The notes: a model not told the origin generated them from the letters alone. Numbered from the stretch's first letter, positions 53,152 through 62,747 are shown. The stretch: 64,000 nt of DNA from CAWHJB01 sp963698715 (GCA_963698715.1 CAVORW010000006.1:124001-188000); one strand, 5' to 3'. Numbers and translations are program-made.

Positions 53152-54123
53152 CTATACAGCATTGACAATTTGGGCATGGACCTCAGGTTGGATATTCCCG
53201 CCAGTCAAGATAATAACACTGGGACGTATAGCCACCCTATTGGTGAGGATTGCTGCAAGCGTCACGGCAGCAGAACCTTCAATTTGCTCATGATATCGTT
53301 TCCAAGCATAAGCAATCGCTAGCCGAATGTCTTTTTCGGAGACTAACAAAAATTCATCGACCCAGCGTTTGACGATCGAAACGGTCAGAGAGTTTTGTTC
53401 AACCGGTCCGGCTAACCCGTCAGCCAGACTGGGCAGTTCTTGAACATTGGCTTGCGAACCTGTGTGAAAGATGCTGTGAAAAAAAGGGGAGGCCTCCGAT
53501 TGGACAGCAATTAAGCGAGGCTTGGATTGAGATTTACGCCCATTATCCTGATCAGGATAATAGGCATCTATCGCCTTCCCAATGCCAGAGATCAGCCCGC
53601 CGCCGCCAACCGGGACCAGCCAGGCCGATTCGGGAGTGCTAGGCAGTGACTGAAGAAGTTCCAATCCAAGGGTCCCTTGCCCGGCGATTATCTGACCATC
53701 GTTATAAGGTGAGATCCAGGTCGCGCCATGTTCGGCAGCGTATGCCAGGCCTGCTTTTTCAGCTTCTCCATAGCCGCCGGGAACTATTCGGACCTCCGCA
53801 CCAAGTTTTTCCATAGCGGCAATTTTAGCAGGCACGGCATGTTCTGAAACAAAGATGATCGCTTTAGTAGCTACGATTTGACTGGCGAGTGCAACTCCCT
53901 GGCCGTGATTGCCGGCAGAGGCTGCAACCAGCCCCCGGTCCCTCTCCCAGCCCTCCAAACATAAGACTTTGTTGATTGCGCCGCGCGCCTTAAACGAACC
54001 TGTTACTTGATGGTTTTCCCATTTCAGATATACGTCGTTATTCGGGTCATAAGTCAACGGCGTTTTCTGAATATAAGGGGCAATTCTCTCGGCGGCTTCT
54101 TCCAGCCAGGTATATGGGATCAT
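53152..54123 (-). CDS. Threonine/serine dehydratase, PLP fold type II
   Basis: 323 residues from the ATG at 54123 (TTG at 54156 also possible). PLP lysine in TGSFKARGAINKV, the substrate loop ASAGNHGQGVALAS, phosphate-binding VGGGGLISGIG, and the C-terminal IILTGGNI. It lacks a C-terminal ACT regulatory domain, so it resembles the catabolic (TdcB) or serine-racemase-like type rather than feedback-controlled IlvA. It deaminates threonine to 2-oxobutyrate. Part of a minus-strand run with the GDPD gene upstream (55-bp gap). Confidence 0.88.
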   Translation of the reverse strand: MIPYTWLEEAAERIAPYIQKTPLTYDPNNDVYLKWENHQVTGSFKARGAINKVLCLEGWERDRGLVAASAGNHGQGVALASQIVATKAIIFVSEHAVPAKIAAMEKLGAEVRIVPGGYGEAEKAGLAYAAEHGATWISPYNDGQIIAGQGTLGLELLQSLPSTPESAWLVPVGGGGLISGIGKAIDAYYPDQDNGRKSQSKPRLIAVQSEASPFFHSIFHTGSQANVQELPSLADGLAGPVEQNSLTVSIVKRWVDEFLLVSEKDIRLAIAYAWKRYHEQIEGSAAVTLAAILTNRVAIRPSVIILTGGNIQPEVHAQIVNAV

Positions 54124-54178
54124 GAGTGTTTCTGAGTTGCTCCGTGGAACAATCAATTAAATTATTGGGTTTAATCGT

Positions 54179-54949
54179 TCAAGGGGTGTCGGATGATTGG
54201 CGGTTTTCTGCAAGCACCTGCTTAGCCAGGATTGGATCATCGGTAAAGATGCCGTCCACTCCCCAGGCAAAAAACTGCCGCATCTGCTGTTCTGCGTTGA
54301 CGGTATATACATGCACCCGGCAGTTCCTTTGATGGATTTTACGAATCAATTCCTCGGTTAGATCGGATGCTTCCAGGTGCATAGCCTGATAACCAACCAG
54401 CCTTCCGGGCCAAGATCGAGCCCAGGTTCCACTCTTGCCCGGTAAAGCGAGCAAGCCAACCGGTGATTTCTTCAGCAGGCGTTTGATACGGATCAGTGCA
54501 AGGGGATTGAATGATGAAAATAATATCCGTTTATCAAGTTTATGGCGAAGAACGATGTGTGCAATCGTTTCCGCCAGATTATCCAGAGGGCTGGTGTAAT
54601 TGGTCAGTTCCACGTTGATAAATATTCGATGTCCAACCGTTTCAAAGACTTCATCTAACGTTGGGATCTGCTGGCTCCGAAAACCAAAATCGAAATGACT
54701 GCCTGCATCCAATTTCTGTAGTTCTGCCAGGCTCATCTGGCGAACAACTCCGTTCACTCCCGTTGTGCGGTTGACGGTTGGATCGTGGATTACAACAACC
54801 TGTCCATCCGCTGTTAGCTTGGCATCCAATTCAATGGCGTCCGCACCCTGGCGGATTGCCATTTCAAATGCGGCGAGCGTATTTTCCGGCGCATAAGCGC
54901 TTGAACCACGATGTGCAAATATCGTCGGGCGAGGTAGATTGGTGAACAT
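54179..54949 (-). CDS. Glycerophosphodiester phosphodiesterase (GDPD)
   Basis: 256 residues. Catalytic blocks FAHRGSSAYAPENTLAAFE (His, Arg, Glu), DAIELDAKLTADGQVVVIHD (Glu, Asp, second His) and VNRTTGVNG; FINVELT supplies the next acidic metal ligand. No signal peptide, so it is cytoplasmic. It hydrolyses glycerophosphodiesters to glycerol-3-phosphate and alcohol. Its ATG shares one base with the stop codon of the AAA+ ATPase, indicating translational coupling. Confidence 0.92.
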   Translation of the reverse strand: MFTNLPRPTIFAHRGSSAYAPENTLAAFEMAIRQGADAIELDAKLTADGQVVVIHDPTVNRTTGVNGVVRQMSLAELQKLDAGSHFDFGFRSQQIPTLDEVFETVGHRIFINVELTNYTSPLDNLAETIAHIVLRHKLDKRILFSSFNPLALIRIKRLLKKSPVGLLALPGKSGTWARSWPGRLVGYQAMHLEASDLTEELIRKIHQRNCRVHVYTVNAEQQMRQFFAWGVDGIFTDDPILAKQVLAENRQSSDTP

Positions 54950-56295
54950 CAGAGTTCCACAAAGTATGACTCGGCAGCCCGGTCCAGCAATTCAACAGTC
55001 ATGGCTGGCTCTATGTTCAGGAAACGGGCAATATCAAGGAGTTGATCGCATAGATCGCGAGGATGATTGGCGCGTAGTTTACGACCGCGTTTGATATACC
55101 ATTCTTGCAAAACGTAAGCCAATCCTTGGTTGCTGAAAGGGATCCGTTTGGTGTGGGCTACCCGGCGAAAAATCTCACGATAATTATCGTATGTTGGATC
55201 GCCGATCTCAATTTTGTGCCTCAACCGGCGTAGAAAAGCTTCATCGACCAGGTCTTTGGGAGGCAAGTTGGTTGAGAAAACAACCATCACATCGAAAGGT
55301 ATTTCTATTTTGCGCCCGGTATGCAGAGTAAGATAATCGATTCGATTCTCTAAGGGGACAATCCAGCGATTCAATAAATCACGCGGTCGAACTAATTGGC
55401 GGCCAAAGTCATCGATTAATAAAATCCCCCCATTTGCTTTAACTTGAAATGGAGCTTCATAGAATTTATTGGTGTCGTCGAAGACCAGATCCAGGCCTTC
55501 CAGGGTAAGCTCGCCACCAACGATAATGAATGGGCGCTTGATATGTACCCAGCGGGGGTCCCGTCGTTGGCTGATGCGTAATGCACCGGTGCCGCGCGGT
55601 TCAGAATCTTCAATTGGCGAAAGTTGGTGATTGACAGAATCATACAGCTTGACCACCTGGCCATCGACATAAATTGAATAGGGAATATACATGCTCTCGC
55701 TAAGTATCATACTTCCCATCGCTCGAGCGATGCTGGTTTTCCCGTTGCCTGGGGGTCCATACAGGAAAATAGATGTACCAGAATTTACCGCCGGCCCAAT
55801 TCTCTGGATCGTCTTTTCCGTCAGAATGAGGCTGGAGAGCGCCTGGCGTAGCTGGCTGGTTGTTATGATCGAGTCGCCGCGGCTTTGTGCAATGATCGAG
55901 TTATTGTAATCTTGCAGTGGCACTGGGGCGGGACCCGCGTACTGACTGCGTTCAAGCGCCTCTCTGGCCCTTTCAATGCCCGCGCCAGTAATTGCATATT
56001 GATACGATCCCTCCCCAAGACCAATTTGTTGGGTAGAGCGCACCTCGATCAATTTTTCTCTTTTGAGCGTTTCCAACATCTGATCAACAATGCCAGCAAA
56101 CGGCAGAGCAATCTCTTCTGCTATTTTAAATCCGCTCACATATCCCTGAAAGTAGAAGATTTTCATAATTAAGTCTTGCAGCCATAGCTGTGAAAGACCT
56201 GTATCATCAATCGAACGGATTGGCGGAGGTAGAAAAGGGTGTGAGTGGGGACTGTCGGCTAATTTGGTCCAGGGATTTGAGCGGGTGGAGCTCAT
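54949..56295 (-). CDS. AAA+ ATPase with N-terminal winged-helix-like domain
   Basis: 448 residues from the ATG at 56295 with AGGAGA upstream. Residues about 35-140 look like a winged helix (GLSQLWLQDLIMKIFYFQGY, MLETLKREKLIEVRSTQQIG). AAA+ core: Walker A GPPGNGKTSIARAM, Walker B GGILLIDDFGRQ, sensor VMVVFSTNLPP, arginine finger in FLRRLRHKIEIG, then a helical lid. Client unknown; similar proteins are often annotated simply as ATPase. Coupled to the GDPD gene. Confidence 0.8.
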   Translation of the reverse strand: MSSTRSNPWTKLADSPHSHPFLPPPIRSIDDTGLSQLWLQDLIMKIFYFQGYVSGFKIAEEIALPFAGIVDQMLETLKREKLIEVRSTQQIGLGEGSYQYAITGAGIERAREALERSQYAGPAPVPLQDYNNSIIAQSRGDSIITTSQLRQALSSLILTEKTIQRIGPAVNSGTSIFLYGPPGNGKTSIARAMGSMILSESMYIPYSIYVDGQVVKLYDSVNHQLSPIEDSEPRGTGALRISQRRDPRWVHIKRPFIIVGGELTLEGLDLVFDDTNKFYEAPFQVKANGGILLIDDFGRQLVRPRDLLNRWIVPLENRIDYLTLHTGRKIEIPFDVMVVFSTNLPPKDLVDEAFLRRLRHKIEIGDPTYDNYREIFRRVAHTKRIPFSNQGLAYVLQEWYIKRGRKLRANHPRDLCDQLLDIARFLNIEPAMTVELLDRAAESYFVEL

Positions 56296-56488
56296 TAGGC
56301 ATTCTCCTGCAGATCGCATCCATGTCATTCGATACTATTGGGTATGGTGAAAATTATAGCACGCAGTTTCTCCATATCCCACTCCAACATTTAGGCTGTG
56401 AGTAAAAAATCATCTTCACATAGACTTCCCACCCCAGGATTTCCCAAAGACCCAGAATTAAAGTGCCCAATTTGGGGTCAAGTACAGG

Positions 56489-56494
56489 TATAAT
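56489..56494 (+). promoter_or_regulatory. -10 hexamer of the glycosyltransferase, leaderless spacing
   Basis: TATAAT followed after 7 nt by the ATG at 56502, with no Shine-Dalgarno between. Confidence 0.5.
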
Positions 56495-56501
56495 TTTTGG
56501 C

Positions 56502-57185
56502 ATGAAACTCACCGTAATTATTCCAGCTTATAACGAGCGAAAAACGATCAAAGAGATTATTAGCCGCGTTGAGGAGATGAACCTGGCAGATGAGATCTTG
56601 ATCGTTGATGACGGTTCTGTAGATGGAACACGTGAATTACTGAAAGAAGTGGATGGTCAGGGTTCCGCCCGTGTGATCTTACACGAGCGCAATCAGGGCA
56701 AAGGCGCAGCAGTGGTTACCGGGATACGGAATGCCAGTGGTGATGTGCTCTTGATCCAGGATGCAGATCTAGAATATGATCCGCGCGAATATCCGACTTT
56801 ATTAAAACCGATTCAGGAAGGCCTTGCAGATGTAGTTTACGGTTCACGTTTCCTGGGAGCCCCCCACCGCACAACACTGTTTTGGCATATGGTAGCCAAT
56901 AAGTTATTGACTTTATTGACGAATATACTCTACAACAATATTCTTACGGATATGGAAACTGGCTATAAGGTTTTCAGGCGCGAAGTTGTTGAAAATATGA
57001 CGATCCATGCCAGGCGTTTTGATTTCGAACCGGAATTTACAGCCAAGATCTTGAAAAAGAAAGTCCGGATATTTGAGGTGCCGATCAGTTTTAACCCACG
57101 GGATTATTCGGAAGGTAAGAAAATTAAGCTGTCGGATGCCTTCGTTGCTGTCTGGACTTTGATCAAATACCGTTTCGTTGATTAA
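56502..57185 (+). CDS. Family 2 glycosyltransferase (dolichyl-phosphate mannose synthase-like)
   Basis: 227 residues from the ATG at 56502. KLTVIIPAYNERKTIKEIIS, LIVDDGSVDGTRELL, NQGKGAAVVTGIRNASGDV, IQDADLEYDP and VVYGSRFLG are the GT2 blocks of DPM1-like enzymes, and DMETGYKVFRREVVEN matches the acceptor region. It likely charges a polyprenyl phosphate with a sugar at the cytoplasmic face. No C-terminal membrane domain. Possibly leaderless. Confidence 0.88.
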   Translation: MKLTVIIPAYNERKTIKEIISRVEEMNLADEILIVDDGSVDGTRELLKEVDGQGSARVILHERNQGKGAAVVTGIRNASGDVLLIQDADLEYDPREYPTLLKPIQEGLADVVYGSRFLGAPHRTTLFWHMVANKLLTLLTNILYNNILTDMETGYKVFRREVVENMTIHARRFDFEPEFTAKILKKKVRIFEVPISFNPRDYSEGKKIKLSDAFVAVWTLIKYRFVD

Positions 57186-57224
57186 AACAGGTTTTTAGCA
57201 CCCACTATCCGCTCCCTTGCCGGT

Positions 57225-58940
57225 TCAATCCGGTATTGCGGTTGGTTTAATATCCCGCACATTCAGCTGCAGGGATATTCGTCCATTATATTCATTCCGT
57301 TCGAACGTATAAAGAATATCCACCTTGGGAGGTATATTTTCGTGCCAGTGACCCTGGCGAAATGCTATTGCATCGAAATGTATGCGCCCATCGGTTAAAG
57401 TCAGCTTCAAGTGTGAGTTATCCTTGCCAACAGTTCGGTTGGAAGCCACCCTCAAGTCGCGCGAAACAAATACGGCCTGGCGGTTTCCATATCCAGTTGG
57501 CTGCAGCCAATCCAGATGTTCGAGGATTTCAGGCCGAAGGTCAACCAGGGGGATTTCCATATCGGCAACCAGAGTCGGTCTGAGCTCAAGTGGGCTTAAG
57601 TGGTCCTGGGCTAACGATTTAAGCCGTTGCACCAACTCGGGCACATATTCATTGCGGACGGTAAAGCCTGCGGCTGCCGCGTGGCCACCATGCCGAACAA
57701 GCAGATCAGCACACTGATCTAAGGCGTCGGTAATATGAAACTCCTTGATGCTTCGGCACGAGCCGCGGGTGAAATCATCACCCTGCTGCGCGACGATTGC
57801 TGGGCGGTAATACTGATCTGTCAGGCGCGAAGCAGCCAGTCCGACAACACCCGGATTAAACTCTGGATCGATTGCAAATAGCAGCAAGGCATCCGGGTCG
57901 TCGGCGAAAGCCAGCACTTCTGCTCTGGCCTGTGTATCACGCGTGATCTGCTGCCTATCTCGATTCTGAATCTCAAGTTCCTGTGCCAATCTTCCTGCCT
58001 CAAAAAGATCTTTCGTTAACAGGAGATTCAAGGAGGCCTGTGCAGAATCCAGCCGGCCTGCGGCGTTCAAACGTGGCCCGAGCCCAAATCCAATATCACT
58101 TGCATTGATTTGGCGTGGATTAATACCCGCCACTCCCATCAAAGCCAGCAGCCCCTGGCGTACAGGTTGGCGCATGCGATGCAAACCGGAGCGCACCAGC
58201 GCTCGATTTTCACCGATTAGCGGAGCCAGATCGGCGACTGTGCCCAGCGCTACCAAGTCCAGATAGGCTAGAGACGGATTCCCGGGATTTTCCAGACTGC
58301 CCAGGTCTTCGTCAAGTAGTGCAGAGGCAAGTTTATAAGCCAGACCAACGCCAGCCAGATCCTTCTCAGGGTAGCTGTCGCCGGATTGCTTTGGGTTGAT
58401 AATTGCGACTGCATCTGGGAGTTCCGGAAGAGGGTGGTGATGGTCGCTGACAATCAAATCGAGGCCGACCCGGCGGGCATAAACCGCCTCTTCCAGTGAG
58501 CGGATCCCACAATCAACCGTCACAACCAGCTTGACTCCGTCTGCTCTGAGAGCTTCCAACGCTTCCTTGTTAACCCCGTAACCTTCATCAAACCGGTTCG
58601 GAATGTAAGGAATAACCTGGGCGTTCAATGATTGAAGCGCCTGAGTGAGCAATGCGGTAGCCGTGACACCGTCAGCGTCGTAGTCCCCGTACACAGCAAT
58701 TTGTTCGTTTTGCCGAATCGCAAACCTGATTCGATCAACCGCACTCGCAACCCCCAACATATTATACGGATGGGTGCCATCTGGCGATCGAGCTTCTAAA
58801 AATTCTCTCGCCTTTTCGTGCGTCGTACAATCCCGGTTATACAGGATTTGACGCATGACAGGGTGATAACCTGCCAGATTTTTTTCAGCTTCGGCTGAAA
58901 GGCGCGTTTCAATATGCCAGTGTTTGGTTATAGGTTGCAT
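57225..58940 (-). CDS. recJ: Single-stranded-DNA 5'-3' exonuclease RecJ
   Basis: 571 residues. DHH-family motifs: AVYGDYDADGVTATALL (I), VVTVDCG (II), LIVSDHHHPLPELPDAVAI (III) and LVALGTVADLAPL (IV), then the DHHA1 part with RGSCRSIKEFHITDAL and GGHAAAAGFTV, and the C-terminal OB domain. It trims 5' single-stranded tails in recombination and base-excision repair. Its start is 6 bp after the ROK gene's stop, so they share a transcript. Confidence 0.94.
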   Translation of the reverse strand: MQPITKHWHIETRLSAEAEKNLAGYHPVMRQILYNRDCTTHEKAREFLEARSPDGTHPYNMLGVASAVDRIRFAIRQNEQIAVYGDYDADGVTATALLTQALQSLNAQVIPYIPNRFDEGYGVNKEALEALRADGVKLVVTVDCGIRSLEEAVYARRVGLDLIVSDHHHPLPELPDAVAIINPKQSGDSYPEKDLAGVGLAYKLASALLDEDLGSLENPGNPSLAYLDLVALGTVADLAPLIGENRALVRSGLHRMRQPVRQGLLALMGVAGINPRQINASDIGFGLGPRLNAAGRLDSAQASLNLLLTKDLFEAGRLAQELEIQNRDRQQITRDTQARAEVLAFADDPDALLLFAIDPEFNPGVVGLAASRLTDQYYRPAIVAQQGDDFTRGSCRSIKEFHITDALDQCADLLVRHGGHAAAAGFTVRNEYVPELVQRLKSLAQDHLSPLELRPTLVADMEIPLVDLRPEILEHLDWLQPTGYGNRQAVFVSRDLRVASNRTVGKDNSHLKLTLTDGRIHFDAIAFRQGHWHENIPPKVDILYTFERNEYNGRISLQLNVRDIKPTAIPD

Positions 58941-58946
58941 GGAGTA

Positions 58947-59897
58947 TCATTCTTTTGGGCTGCCAGGATAAGTATCGCGAACCAGCGCCAGGGCACCCAT
59001 CAAACCGGCCTCATCACCAAGTTCTGCAGTCTTCAAGCTGAGATGGTCAATATATTCTTTGCAGAGAACGTGTTCGCACATTGCAGCCCGCATGGGTTCC
59101 AGAAGCAGCGATCCACTCTGAGAGACACCGCCTCCAATAAGCACTATTGATGGATTGAATATGTGTAAGTAGTCCGCTAATGCCTGACCGATAAATGTGC
59201 CAGAACGGGCCAAGGCCGCGATAGCCAGCTGATCCCCTTGTTGGGCCGCCTGAGTAACCAGCTTGGTTGTCATGGGTTGATCGGGAGGCAATATAGAGAA
59301 TGCGCCTTGGGAAAGCTCCTGTTCTACCCACTGGGCGATAGCTGTGCCCGATGCCACAGCTTCGAGATGTCCGCGTTGACCACAGCTACACAAAGGACCA
59401 TCAAGCTGCACAGTTACGTGACCCAGCTCGGCAGCCAACCCGCGCAGGCCGACAAGCAGTTCATCATCGATAATCACCCCTCCACCTATACCGGTGCTGA
59501 CAGTAAGGTAGATGAGATGATGGTGGTTCCGTCCGGCCCCATAGCGCCATTCGCCATAGGCAGCCAGATTGGCATCATTTCCGAGGATCACCGGCACTTT
59601 AAAGTAGTCTTCGAGCGTTTTTCGAAGTGGCAGATCAGTCCACCCGGCGATATTGGGCGCAGCAATGATAACTCCTTGAAAAGGATCAAGCGGTCCGGGT
59701 GCTGCGATTCCAATTGCTGTGACAGTTTCGTCTACCGGCCAGACTGTCTCAATAAGTTGGATCAAGCGCTCTAGTGGTGTCGCGTTTTTATCCTTGGTAG
59801 AGATTCGATCCAGCACCGATGGATGGATGTTGTCCTTTGGATAAACTCCAGCTCTAATTTGTGTGCCGCCAACATCAACAGCAATGATTGCACTCAT
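58947..59897 (-). CDS. ROK-family sugar kinase (glucokinase-like)
   Basis: 316 residues. ATP-binding AIDVGGTQIRAGVY-type loop (IAVDVGGTQIRAGVY), catalytic Asp in PVILGNDANLAAYGEW, STGIGGGVIIDDEL, HVTVQLDGPLCSCGQRGHLE (zinc CxCGxxG, with His where many members have the third Cys), and a final IVLIGGGVSQSG. It phosphorylates glucose or a related hexose with ATP, feeding glycolysis. ATG 7 nt from TATACT on the minus strand (extended TGC-10), so perhaps leaderless. Divergent from yvcK. Confidence 0.88.
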   Translation of the reverse strand: MSAIIAVDVGGTQIRAGVYPKDNIHPSVLDRISTKDKNATPLERLIQLIETVWPVDETVTAIGIAAPGPLDPFQGVIIAAPNIAGWTDLPLRKTLEDYFKVPVILGNDANLAAYGEWRYGAGRNHHHLIYLTVSTGIGGGVIIDDELLVGLRGLAAELGHVTVQLDGPLCSCGQRGHLEAVASGTAIAQWVEQELSQGAFSILPPDQPMTTKLVTQAAQQGDQLAIAALARSGTFIGQALADYLHIFNPSIVLIGGGVSQSGSLLLEPMRAAMCEHVLCKEYIDHLSLKTAELGDEAGLMGALALVRDTYPGSPKE

Positions 59898-59904
59898 GTG
59901 ACAA

Positions 59905-59910
59905 AGTATA
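59905..59910 (-). promoter_or_regulatory. Extended -10 of the ROK kinase gene, leaderless spacing
   Basis: TATACT on the minus strand preceded by TGC; the ATG at 59897 follows after 7 nt. Confidence 0.5.
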
Positions 59911-60086
59911 GCATACCTTGCCTGCCTCCAGAAACAAGGGGTTTATGGAAAATCCTGTGATGGGGGTACCATCCTAGAGAGATTCTCAAAGCATGGAATT
60001 GAGGTCTCGCCCCGAGACGCAGTCCCCCAAAAATTGGAATGCGCTCCTGGCCTCGCCCCGTAGTTGACGACTCTCCCAAAGACTGC

Positions 60087-60092
60087 TATGAT
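60087..60092 (+). promoter_or_regulatory. Extended -10 of yvcK
   Basis: TATGAT preceded by TGC, 9 nt before the ATG at 60102. No Shine-Dalgarno in the gap. Confidence 0.45.
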
Positions 60093-60101
60093 GAATTTGG
60101 C

Positions 60102-61439
60102 ATGAACAATGGAAGACGAAATGGAAATCGCGGCGTCAATCCTGGGGCTGCAGGTTTGTTACGCTGGTTAATCCCTGGCCTGGGGGTCAAGCGCTGGTTT
60201 ATTCTGATTTTTCTGGGGATCACACTGATAGCGGTTGGTTTTGCCGTTATCATCCTGGAAATTTATCGAACCACCCCGGATAGCGCCTGGTGGCTGAATT
60301 TGCTCTCGACGGCCTCCTTGCGGTTCTTGCCGCGTCCGGTTCGGGCTGCAATCTTTGGGGGCCTTGGGTTGGGGATGATATTTTTTGGCATTTGGGAATT
60401 GAATCGTTCGATCATCTCGCCGTTTCTACGACCTGGACATCGGGTTGTCGATAAACTTATGGAACATCGCCAGCGTGAAAAGGGTCCAAGGATTGTTACA
60501 ATCGGCGGGGGACATGGTTTGGCAACATTGCTGCGTGGCGTAAAAATGTACTCGCACAATATCACGGCCATTGTGACGGTCGCTGATGATGGGGGCTCTT
60601 CAGGTCGGCTTCGGCGGGACCTTGGCATATTACCTCCCGGCGATATTCGCAATTGCCTGGCTGCCCTGTCAAGCGATGAAGCCCTGCTGGGTCAATTGTT
60701 TCAATATCGTTTTCCGGACGACCTGGGTGGGTTAGAAGGGCATTCCTTTGGGAATCTATTCATCAGCGCGTTAGCTGAAATTACCGGCAGCTTTGAGGAA
60801 GCCGTTGTAGAATCTGGGCGTGTCCTCGCGATCTATGGTCAGGTTATTCCTTCAACCTTGCACGATGTCCGTCTGGTGGCAGATGTAATGCTGCCGCTTG
60901 CCGAGAAAGAAGTGAGAGTTGAGGGAGAAAGCCAAATACCCAAGAGCAATGGACGGGTCCAGCGGGTGTGGCTTGAGCCGAACAATCCACCGGCTTTTCC
61001 CCAAGCAATTCAAACCATTTTAAGCGCCGATATGATCATCATTGGGCCTGGTAGCTTGTTCACCAGTATTCTGCCTAATTTGATGGTAAGGGATCTCTTT
61101 GAGGCCGTACGAGTCAGCCGGGCACTAAAAGTGTATGTCACCAATGTCGCTACCCAGCCCGGGGAAACCGACCATTATACCTGCGGAGATCATATTCGTG
61201 CACTGGAAACCCACGTTGGCAGCGGCTTTTTTGATGTTGCTGTTAGCAATAATAAATTTGAGGGAGCGCTGCCTGTCAATGTCGAATGGGTGACAACGGA
61301 AGATGATCTCCAAGAAGACTATAATATCTATCAGGCTGATTTGATTGATACCCTGCACCCATGGCGGCACGATGCCGAAAAATTAGCCCAGGTTATTATG
61401 GATTTGTATCAAGAACGCACTGGACCTTTGGTAGAATAG
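60102..61439 (+). CDS. yvcK: YvcK/CofD-like gluconeogenesis factor with N-terminal membrane helices
   Basis: 445 residues from the ATG at 60102; the frame is open upstream to 60039. Two membrane helices (about 32-55 and 82-103) precede a CofD-like domain: IVTIGGGHGLATLLRGVKMY, VTVADDGGSSGRLRRDLGIL, PPGDIRNCLAALS, EGHSFGNLFI and MIIIGPGSLFTSILPNL. YvcK binds UDP-GlcNAc and balances gluconeogenesis with cell-wall synthesis in Firmicutes. It lies about 230 bp upstream of gap. Confidence 0.9.
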   Translation: MNNGRRNGNRGVNPGAAGLLRWLIPGLGVKRWFILIFLGITLIAVGFAVIILEIYRTTPDSAWWLNLLSTASLRFLPRPVRAAIFGGLGLGMIFFGIWELNRSIISPFLRPGHRVVDKLMEHRQREKGPRIVTIGGGHGLATLLRGVKMYSHNITAIVTVADDGGSSGRLRRDLGILPPGDIRNCLAALSSDEALLGQLFQYRFPDDLGGLEGHSFGNLFISALAEITGSFEEAVVESGRVLAIYGQVIPSTLHDVRLVADVMLPLAEKEVRVEGESQIPKSNGRVQRVWLEPNNPPAFPQAIQTILSADMIIIGPGSLFTSILPNLMVRDLFEAVRVSRALKVYVTNVATQPGETDHYTCGDHIRALETHVGSGFFDVAVSNNKFEGALPVNVEWVTTEDDLQEDYNIYQADLIDTLHPWRHDAEKLAQVIMDLYQERTGPLVE

Positions 61440-61668
61440 GGGGGGTCAAGGGGAGAGAACGGTTGTGGGGTTAAATGCCTGCGCAATCTTGTATCCTTCT
61501 GTTTAAGACCGATTACCGAGAAATCAAATGGACCATTGGGAGCCGTAGGGAAAAGTCCTAAAATTGGGAAACCGCGCGTCCGCACGTGCACTCCCCCCAA
61601 TCTGAAAATTGCCACGGAAATTCCCAAGGATCATATATATCAATTCTGTTGAACTTAGGAGGCTCATT

Positions 61669-62724
61669 ATGTCAGTGAAAGTTGGAATCAATGGTTTTGG
61701 CCGTATCGGACGGCAAGTACTAAAAGCAATCCGGGATTATCATCCTGATGAATTGGAAGTAGTTGCCTTCAATGATATTGGCGATTTGCCCACGATGGCC
61801 CACCTGTTGAAATACGACTCAAACTATGGTCGTTTCAATGGGACTGTAGAAGTTGCTGAAGACGGAATTGTCGTTGATGGCAAACTGGTGAAAGCATTCA
61901 AAGAAACAGACCCGGCTGCGATTCCATGGGGAGATCTGGGTGTTGACATCGTCGTTGAGAGCACTGGTATCTTTACAATCAAAGAGGATGGTGTTAATAA
62001 GAAAGGTAAAGCAGTAAAGGGTGCGGCAAACCATATCACGCATGGTGGCGCGAAAAAAGTGATCATTACTGCGCCTGCTCAGGGCGAAGATCTGACCGTG
62101 GTTTTAGGTGTGAACGATGAAAAATACGATCCTGCCAACCACCACGTGATCTCTAATGCTTCCTGCACAACCAACGGCCTGGCTCCGGCAATGAAAGTTG
62201 TTCACGATAATTTCAGGATCGTGCGCGGTTTCATGACCACGATCCACGCCTATACCAATGACCAGAAAATATTAGATCTGCCACATAGCGATTTGCGCCG
62301 GGCTCGCGCGGCTGCAATGAGCATTATTCCGACCTCAACGGGTGCGGCCCGAGCCCTTAAGCTCGTGATCCCCGATTTGGCCGGAAAAATCGATGGCTAT
62401 GCATTGCGAGTGCCGATCTCAACGGTCTCGATCATTGATGTAACTGTTGAGCTTGAAAAAGCTACCACAACCGAAGCCTTGCGCCAGAGCTTCCGTGATG
62501 CGGCAGCCGGCCCAATGAAGGGCATTCTGGCAGCAGTCGACGAGCCCTTGGTCTCCATTGATTACAAAGGCGATCCTTACAGCTCTTCGGTTGATCTGCC
62601 TTTCACGATGGTGCTGGGCAAGGATAGCAGTAATTTTGCCAAGATCGTTACCTGGTACGATAATGAGTGGGGTTATTCTGCTCGGACCGCCGACCTGGCG
62701 GCCATGCTGGCGAAAAGACTCTAA
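61669..62724 (+). CDS. gap: Glyceraldehyde-3-phosphate dehydrogenase
   Basis: 351 residues from the ATG at 61669, with AGGAGG 6 bp upstream; the frame begins earlier but this matches the family start VKVGINGFGRIGRQVLKAI. NAD-binding Rossmann domain, catalytic Cys in SNASCTTNGLAPAMKV, IPTSTGAARALKLVIPDL, and terminal WYDNEWGYSARTADL. A short extra stretch (NKKGKAVKGAANHITHGG) lengthens the protein relative to most. It catalyses the NAD-dependent oxidation of glyceraldehyde-3-phosphate. Followed by a long hairpin and pgk. Confidence 0.96.
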   Translation: MSVKVGINGFGRIGRQVLKAIRDYHPDELEVVAFNDIGDLPTMAHLLKYDSNYGRFNGTVEVAEDGIVVDGKLVKAFKETDPAAIPWGDLGVDIVVESTGIFTIKEDGVNKKGKAVKGAANHITHGGAKKVIITAPAQGEDLTVVLGVNDEKYDPANHHVISNASCTTNGLAPAMKVVHDNFRIVRGFMTTIHAYTNDQKILDLPHSDLRRARAAAMSIIPTSTGAARALKLVIPDLAGKIDGYALRVPISTVSIIDVTVELEKATTTEALRQSFRDAAAGPMKGILAAVDEPLVSIDYKGDPYSSSVDLPFTMVLGKDSSNFAKIVTWYDNEWGYSARTADLAAMLAKRL

Positions 62725-62747
62725 ATTTATATTGTTGAAAATACGAT

